Positions 26,618 through 31,365 of a DNA stretch of 31,365 bases are shown piece after piece. The notes beneath the pieces are model-generated. The model was not told the DNA's origin. It saw only the letters and a program-made list of their open reading frames with translations, and made no database searches. Origin of the DNA: a virus. Within the stretch, counting starts at the first letter, position 1. Every line of letters starts with the position of its first letter. The stretch is from IMG/VR virus record IMGVR_UViG_3300032516_000113, positions 1 to 31,365 of that record; one strand, 5' to 3'. Both the position numbers and the translations under genes were made by a program.

Positions 26618-28420
26618 TCAACGCAGTTCGTCGAGGGCTGCGCTGCGCTGATTCAATCCGAGGATGCTGGCAATCTCGTCCTCGGACATGCCTCGGCGCC
26701 GCAAATCATCGGCGAGGGCGACGTCATCGGGAGACATCGGCGCGCGGTATTTGGCCTCGCCAGCCCCTCGAACGGCCGAGGTGATGGCGCCGGCGGCGCG
26801 AGCTGACGCAGCGCTCGCCGGGGCCTCGGCGGCGCGGGAGAGGTTGCCCAAGCGCTCCCCGAGGGCGGCGGCGGCCTCCTTCCCCGTCGCTCGCATTTGC
26901 GAGCCGCGAGCGGACCCGGCCTTGAAAGCAGCGACGGCGGCGGCACCACCGACGGGTCCGGCCATAGCCTCGCCTGCCGTCGCCGCCTCGGCCTCGCGGA
27001 GTCCGACCAAGCGGCCACCGGCGGCGCGGCCCAGACTCTCGGCGGTCTGCTCCTCGACGAGGTAGGCGACCTGCTCGGCCTTGCGCAACTCCTGATAAAG
27101 GTCTTTCGCACCTTTCGGTCCCGGGCTTCCTCGAAGGCGAGCGACCATCGTCGACACCTCTGACGGAGGCACACCAAACAAGGCGGCGTCAGCGGCGTCG
27201 TCGGTGACGTCTCGCATGGCGCGAACGTACTCCTGTACCGACTCGTTCGCGGCCTTCGATTTCGTCCAGTCGCCCGCGAGCCTGCCGGTGATGTTCGCTT
27301 TCCGCTGCATGTCTAGCAGCGAATACGTTTTTCCCTCGCCAGCGACCTCGTCGGCCTTGGCGAACATCAGCTCTGCCGTTGGGGCGTTTGCGTCGTTGTA
27401 CGCGAGGAACTCGCGGGCTCGCTTGCGAAGTCCCTCGGCGAGCTGCAGAGACGTCACGCTGGCGCCGGCCTGGTCGGCCTGCTGCATCAGCATTTCCTTG
27501 GCCTGGCTCACGGTCTCGCGGGTCTCGGTTGCGGCCTCGTTCAGCGCCGTCGTCGTCGACGCTTTCGGAGCCATTCCATATTCGCGCATAATGCGCGCGG
27601 CCTCGGGGACCCCACCCTTGACCGGCGGCCTGTTCGTAGCCCTGCCTTCGACTAGCTTGACGATTTTCAGGCCCTCGATGTTCGCGCCGGTCGCGCCTTT
27701 CGTCGTCGCAAGGCGGGCGATGTCGGCACCCTTGCCCATCTCGGTGAGGGGCTTCGACAGCAACGACGCGACGGCGGGGGCGGCGCTGCGGGCCATTTGC
27801 ACGGCTGCGGGAGCAGCTCCACCTGTGAGGGCGCTCATGAGCCCGGTCTTCGTCATCTCGCCGACGAGCTCCTGCGGTTCGAGGGTCTTGGATTCACCTG
27901 CGCCGGTCACGACGCCCTGCAGTCCACCGACACCGATGCCGGTGAGCACGGCCTTCCCGAGGTCTTTGACTTTTCCTGCGGCCCCAGCGGGCAGGAGCAA
28001 CGAGGAGAGGACCTGCCCGGCTCCGGTTTTCAGCGGCTCGGCGGCGCGGGACTCATCGAGACGCTTGCGCTCCTCGTCGCGGGCCTCGCGGTAGGCGCGG
28101 CGCGCGGATGTCATGAACCCGTCGGACTCGACGGGCTCGAGCCCGGTGAGGGCGTCGCGGGCTCGCCCGTAGACGTTGCCCAGGGCGCCGGCAGCGCCGG
28201 CCAGCTCGTCGCCGAACGAGGCGGTGACGCCTTGCTTGGCACCTGTGGCAAAGCTCTGTTCGTAAAGCGGGCGGGCGTTGATGCGGCGCATCAGCTCCTC
28301 GTCGCGGCCTTCCTTGCCTGCGTCAGAGACGGCGGCGGTGGGTACGGCTGCGGCGAGCTTTGCCCGACGGCGTCGCTCTTTTTCGATTTCAATAAGCGCA
28401 AGCTCGTCGTCAGGGTTCAT
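26618..28420 (-). CDS. DNA-ejection / internal virion protein
   Basis: The product is 600 residues. The N-terminus is charged and helical (ALIEIEKERRRRAKLAAA). The segment about 55-185 has the pattern GVTASFGDELAGAAGALGNV, then ARRAYREARDEERKRLDESR and hydrophobic Gly/Ala-rich stretches (LLPAGAAGKVK, LTGIGVGGLQGVVTGAGESK). That pattern is common in podovirus internal proteins injected with the DNA. The long middle is helical, and the Ala-rich C-terminus ends with LRRRGMSEDEIASILGL. It overlaps the other ejection-type gene by 4 bases and is the last gene of the head operon. The role is inferred from pattern and position. Confidence 0.65.
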   Translation of the reverse strand: MNPDDELALIEIEKERRRRAKLAAAVPTAAVSDAGKEGRDEELMRRINARPLYEQSFATGAKQGVTASFGDELAGAAGALGNVYGRARDALTGLEPVESDGFMTSARRAYREARDEERKRLDESRAAEPLKTGAGQVLSSLLLPAGAAGKVKDLGKAVLTGIGVGGLQGVVTGAGESKTLEPQELVGEMTKTGLMSALTGGAAPAAVQMARSAAPAVASLLSKPLTEMGKGADIARLATTKGATGANIEGLKIVKLVEGRATNRPPVKGGVPEAARIMREYGMAPKASTTTALNEAATETRETVSQAKEMLMQQADQAGASVTSLQLAEGLRKRAREFLAYNDANAPTAELMFAKADEVAGEGKTYSLLDMQRKANITGRLAGDWTKSKAANESVQEYVRAMRDVTDDAADAALFGVPPSEVSTMVARLRGSPGPKGAKDLYQELRKAEQVAYLVEEQTAESLGRAAGGRLVGLREAEAATAGEAMAGPVGGAAAVAAFKAGSARGSQMRATGKEAAAALGERLGNLSRAAEAPASAASARAAGAITSAVRGAGEAKYRAPMSPDDVALADDLRRRGMSEDEIASILGLNQRSAALDELR

Positions 28421-29610
28421 TTTTTCCTCGCTTTGACTGCAGCTTCATATGCGGCGAACTCTTCGTCAGTCATTTCGCTGACAGGCTTGGTGGCGACGGG
28501 CACTGCGGCGGCGGGGGCTGCACCGTCGGGTAGGTCCAACCCGCGCGAGAGGTACGCGGCGGATCGGCGCTGCTTGACATCACCCTTCAGCGCATCGAGG
28601 ACAGCCTTCGCGGTCTCGTTGCGAGTAGCGAGACCGAGGAATCCGCTATCAACGAGGCCCTGCCTCATCAGCTTGACCTCATCGCTTCGTGCGACGCTGC
28701 CGGGGTCGGCGAGCTTGGCGAGGTCAGTCGCGATTTCAGTGAGGCGGCGGTCCATGACAGCCCCCTCGGGGCCGGTGAGTTCAAAGGTGCCGGTTTTGTC
28801 GATTTGCTCCTTGATGGCGTCGATGTTGCGGTCGATGTTGCTCGTAAAGTTCTCAACCTCGAGGACTTGTTGCCGTCGCTTCTCGCCGACCGCTGTGGCG
28901 GCGGTGTCGCGAGAGGACCCGGGTCCACCGGCGGCCTCGTTGCGCAGGCGTTCGACTTCAAGGCGCAGTTTCTCCGACCGCATCGCAGCATCGGGGCTCG
29001 GCTGCTTTGCGCCACCACCGAGGGGGGCGACGACCTTGCGCTCGGCGAACTTGGCGGCGGCCTCACCCTGTCGGGCCTTGGCGGCGAGAGCGGCGGTTTC
29101 ATCGACGGCGGTATCGCGGGCCATCAGGACCGTGCGCCAGTCGGATGCCGGCAGACCCCGGGCAACGGCGACACGCTCGAGCTCGGCCTGCGAGACACCA
29201 CCAGGGCGAGAGATGAGGCTCTCGGTGTCCGATGCCGCGCCGGCGATGTTCGTCGGGCGAGCCTCGACGGCGGCCTTCGCCCTGTCGGCCTCGGCCTTCG
29301 CGCTGACCTTCGCCATCTCGGCAGCGGCCTTCGCAGCCTCGGCGGCGTTGCGGGCGTTGCGACTCTCGACGAGCCCAGCGTCGCGAGCCTTGCGGGTCTC
29401 AACGTCGGCGGCGAACTTGCGTTCGGCGAGGTCGGCCTGGGCAACCCTGCCCGCGATGCCGGCGCCGGTGTCAATCAGGGCGGGCAGAAGCGAAGCCAAC
29501 GCCGTCGACCTCGCAGCGTCACGACCGGCGCGGATGCGCTCCTGTTCGAGTTGCAGGGGAACGAGGCCAGCGGCGGCGAGGATTTCAGCGGTTCGAGATG
29601 CGCGAGACAT
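28417..29610 (-). CDS. Internal virion / ejection protein, complete copy
   Basis: The product is 397 residues. Residues 35-120 form a very Ala/Lys/Glu/Arg-rich helix (RVAQADLAERKFAADVETRK; NAAEAAKAAAEMAKVSAKAE). More coiled coil follows at about 205-260 and 235-300 (RSEKLRLEVERLRNEAAGG; VENFTSNIDRNIDAIKEQID), and the C-terminus has EMTDEEFAAYEAAVKARKK. Long helical, Ala-rich proteins encoded next to the adaptor and another ejection-type protein are typical of the podovirus ejection set that forms a channel for DNA through the envelope. It starts 3 bases after the adaptor gene. The first 102 codons recur at 1-307. Confidence 0.65.
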   Translation of the reverse strand: MSRASRTAEILAAAGLVPLQLEQERIRAGRDAARSTALASLLPALIDTGAGIAGRVAQADLAERKFAADVETRKARDAGLVESRNARNAAEAAKAAAEMAKVSAKAEADRAKAAVEARPTNIAGAASDTESLISRPGGVSQAELERVAVARGLPASDWRTVLMARDTAVDETAALAAKARQGEAAAKFAERKVVAPLGGGAKQPSPDAAMRSEKLRLEVERLRNEAAGGPGSSRDTAATAVGEKRRQQVLEVENFTSNIDRNIDAIKEQIDKTGTFELTGPEGAVMDRRLTEIATDLAKLADPGSVARSDEVKLMRQGLVDSGFLGLATRNETAKAVLDALKGDVKQRRSAAYLSRGLDLPDGAAPAAAVPVATKPVSEMTDEEFAAYEAAVKARKK

Positions 29611-29613
29611 GAG

Positions 29614-30255
29614 TCACCCGTTCACAAGTTGGATTTGGTCATGGGCCGAACGACGCCAAAAAATGCCAGAGTCGCGCACGACCCCGAGGGTCAGCGGCGT
29701 CGCCGACCAGCCCGGCAGGTTGATGGTCGAAGTGCAGGAAGCCTGCAGCTCGGCGCGGCGCTTCTCCATCGACGACAACGGGGGCTCGCCGGTTTTGACC
29801 CAGCACATCGACGCGGCGGTGTGGCACAGGAGCTGGTCCAGCGTCGTCAACGAGATGGACGCTTGCGACCAGATGAACGGGTCCGACGACAGCGCCGGGA
29901 ACGCCGCGCGCGGGACGTACTGCACGCGGCAGGGCTGTACCGATGTGACGTTTGCGAACCCATCAAACACGCGGCAGGGCGGAACCTGCAGGACGCCATT
30001 GCCGACGACCAGGGCGACGTTCGCGATTTTCAACGGGGTGATGGACGCGAGGGAGATAACACCGGCCGACGAGGACGAAACGTCGGCCGACTGGTAGTAG
30101 ATGTTTGCGCCACTGTCGACGACGCTCTGCCAAACCTCCTCCTGCGCGACCTGCAACGCCGTCGTGATTTCGGCATCAGAAATCAGCGGGTTGTTGTCCT
30201 TGTCGTCGAGGAGAAACCGAACGCGAACGATGGCCTGGGCGAGTGTGACTGTCAT
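29614..30255 (-). CDS. Probable head-tail adaptor, second copy
   Basis: Identical to the gene at 311-952 because of the terminal repeat. In this copy the continuous operon into the complete ejection-protein gene (29610) can be seen. Confidence 0.5.
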   Translation of the reverse strand: MTVTLAQAIVRVRFLLDDKDNNPLISDAEITTALQVAQEEVWQSVVDSGANIYYQSADVSSSSAGVISLASITPLKIANVALVVGNGVLQVPPCRVFDGFANVTSVQPCRVQYVPRAAFPALSSDPFIWSQASISLTTLDQLLCHTAASMCWVKTGEPPLSSMEKRRAELQASCTSTINLPGWSATPLTLGVVRDSGIFWRRSAHDQIQLVNG

Positions 30256-30635
30256 CGGCGGCCTCGGTGTTTTGGCAGGGCCATCGCAGCGGCGAGCAGG
30301 TCACGGCCATCGACGACGCGGGCGAGACTCTTGTTGATTTCGCGGCGAAAGTCGGCGCGGTGGTCTTCAAGGGAAAGCTCCTGCTGCATCTCCTCGCGGA
30401 TGCGATGACGCTCGGCCTTGTCGAGGACGTGCCATGCTTCCCACTGGCGTTTGCCATGCAATCCGTCGAAGACGCCGGCGCCGTCGCGGAGGAGGCCAAC
30501 GACAATCGGCATGCTGCTGGCGGCGTGCTCAATCGAGCACATCGGGACCCCACCACCGTGAGCACGCGAGACGAGCACGCGGCCGAACGGCGTGTGGTGA
30601 AGGTCGGGGTCCTCGTTCATGGCGGCGAGGTCCAT
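30252..30635 (-). CDS. Hypothetical head-operon protein, second copy
   Basis: Identical to the gene at 949-1332 because of the terminal repeat. Confidence 0.7.
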   Translation of the reverse strand: MDLAAMNEDPDLHHTPFGRVLVSRAHGGGVPMCSIEHAASSMPIVVGLLRDGAGVFDGLHGKRQWEAWHVLDKAERHRIREEMQQELSLEDHRADFRREINKSLARVVDGRDLLAAAMALPKHRGRR

Positions 30636-30985
30636 CACTTGGCCTCGACGACGACGGTGAGCGACGGGGCCGACTTGGTGACGACGGCCTTGCTGATGGC
30701 CTTGACCTTCACCGCGTTTTTGATCCCAATGGCGCCCAGCTCGCGAACGACCATATCACTCACGTCGAGGATGCGGTCGTCGATGTCGGTGGGTGTCGCG
30801 CGGATGAATGGCCCCAGGGCGTCGTTCGCGCCTTTGACGGCGGCGACGATTTGTCGACGTCGGGCCTCGTCCATGTGTGCGGCCCACAGCGGGATAACCA
30901 GGGGGCCAGCGATGAGCGCCAATCCGCAGGCGGTGACCAGGGCGGCGAGGATGACGGGAATCATGGCAAGGACGGCGGCGGGCAT
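30635..30985 (-). CDS. Holin-candidate membrane protein, second copy
   Basis: Identical to the gene at 1332-1682 because of the terminal repeat. Confidence 0.6.
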   Translation of the reverse strand: MPAAVLAMIPVILAALVTACGLALIAGPLVIPLWAAHMDEARRRQIVAAVKGANDALGPFIRATPTDIDDRILDVSDMVVRELGAIGIKNAVKVKAISKAVVTKSAPSLTVVVEAK

Positions 30986-30995
30986 GGTGGGCCTC

Positions 30996-31277
30996 TCAGC
31001 GTGGACGGTTGCGAGTGTTTGCCTCGTCGAGGCGGTTCACGTCGGCGCGCAGGGCGTCGAGTTTGGCGCAGATGCTGCCCAGCTGCGTAAGAATCTGCGA
31101 CCGCTCGGCGCTCGCAGCTTCAAGGACTTGCACCTTTTCGTTCAACACGAGCGTCGTGTCACGAACGCTGGTGATGGATTGCGCGATGACGAGGGAGCTG
31201 GCGACGGCGATGGCACCGACAATGGAGACCAGCCAAAGAGGCACGATCACGCCATTGGAAGTTGTAGGCTGATTCAT
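30996..31277 (-). CDS. Membrane coiled-coil protein, second copy
   Basis: Identical to the gene at 1693-1974 because of the terminal repeat. Confidence 0.6.
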   Translation of the reverse strand: MNQPTTSNGVIVPLWLVSIVGAIAVASSLVIAQSITSVRDTTLVLNEKVQVLEAASAERSQILTQLGSICAKLDALRADVNRLDEANTRNRPR

Positions 31278-31332
31278 GGTTTTCCATTAGAGAACCCGGC
31301 CCCGTCGTCGTCAACGGGGCCGGGGCGGTTGC

Positions 31333-31365
31333 TCAGAGACCGGTGAGGCCGGTCATCACGCCGAT
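31333..31365 (-). CDS. Major capsid protein, C-terminal end cut by window edge
   Basis: Only the last 10 codons and the stop of the capsid gene (complete at 2030-3364) are present before the window ends. This is an edge effect of the repeat. Confidence 0.9.
   Translation of the reverse strand: MGVMTGLTGL

Larger units (their letters stand above)
29304..31365. repeat. Terminal direct repeat, right copy
   Basis: Identical to 1-2062. It contains second copies of the adaptor, hypothetical, holin-candidate and spanin-candidate genes and the last codons of the capsid gene. Joining the two copies gives a closed circle of about 29,303 bp in which every gene is complete. Confidence 0.97.

Noticed and set aside
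27797-30408. Very long open frames on the + strand (766 and 534 codons) opposite the ejection-protein genes
   Set aside because: They are antisense to good coiled-coil virion genes, have no ribosome site or neighbours in phase, and such shadow frames are expected in GC-rich DNA with Arg/Ala/Ser-rich translations.
1-31365. Integrase, lysogeny repressor, reverse transcriptase, CRISPR array, tRNA genes
   Set aside because: No frame with tyrosine or serine recombinase signatures, no reverse-transcriptase motif, no spaced repeats of CRISPR type and no clear tRNA cloverleaf were seen by eye.

Overview
The window looks like one complete small double-stranded DNA tailed-phage genome, most likely of podovirus type. 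The first 2,062 bases recur at the far end (29304-31365), so the unique sequence is about 29,303 bp and the molecule is either circular or circularly permuted as assembled, or has long direct terminal repeats. The DNA is GC-rich and almost fully coding. Genes sit in chains with 4-base stop/start overlaps, often with GTG starts and AGGAG-type ribosome sites. I see no integrase, recognisable lysogeny repressor, tRNA or CRISPR array, so a virulent phage is the simplest reading. The host cannot be named from the sequence. High GC and tiny zinc-ribbon proteins like those common in actinobacteriophages are only weak hints.

Three transcription units can be drawn. (1) A leftward head/ejection unit starts at 4307: scaffold, major capsid protein, two small membrane proteins, an unknown, and a probable head-tail adaptor. 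It continues across the repeat junction into two large ejection-type proteins and ends at a good terminator at 26514-26547. (2) A rightward unit (4365-16136) carries a glycine-zipper protein, portal, unknown virion proteins, a spike or fibre-like protein, a probable tail nozzle, two related fibre-like proteins, a CHAP endolysin, a GroES-like co-chaperonin, a probable small terminase and the large terminase. (3) A leftward early or replication unit (26346 down to 16231) starts at a clear sigma70-like promoter overlapped by an 18-bp perfect palindrome. It encodes many small proteins, a helix-turn-helix protein, a ParB-like protein, a YqaJ-type exonuclease with a conserved partner, a primase-helicase, zinc-ribbon proteins and a RusA-like resolvase.

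The replication unit is interrupted at 17918-18297 by a structured, AT-richer intergenic region. It has 27-nt inverted-repeat arms, two matching hairpins facing each other, and iterated TGCGTCCA / CCAGTGCGTCCAA motifs. This is the best candidate for an origin or control locus. Two genes under 50 codons that are easily missed (23573-23716 and 25684-25812) fit exactly into the overlap chain.

The primase-helicase, exonuclease, its partner and RusA probably replicate and recombine the DNA into concatemers. The terminase pair packages it through the portal into a capsid built on the scaffold, with the GroES-like protein possibly adapting host GroEL to fold virion proteins. The ejection, nozzle and fibre proteins complete the virion, and the CHAP enzyme with small membrane proteins would lyse the cell.
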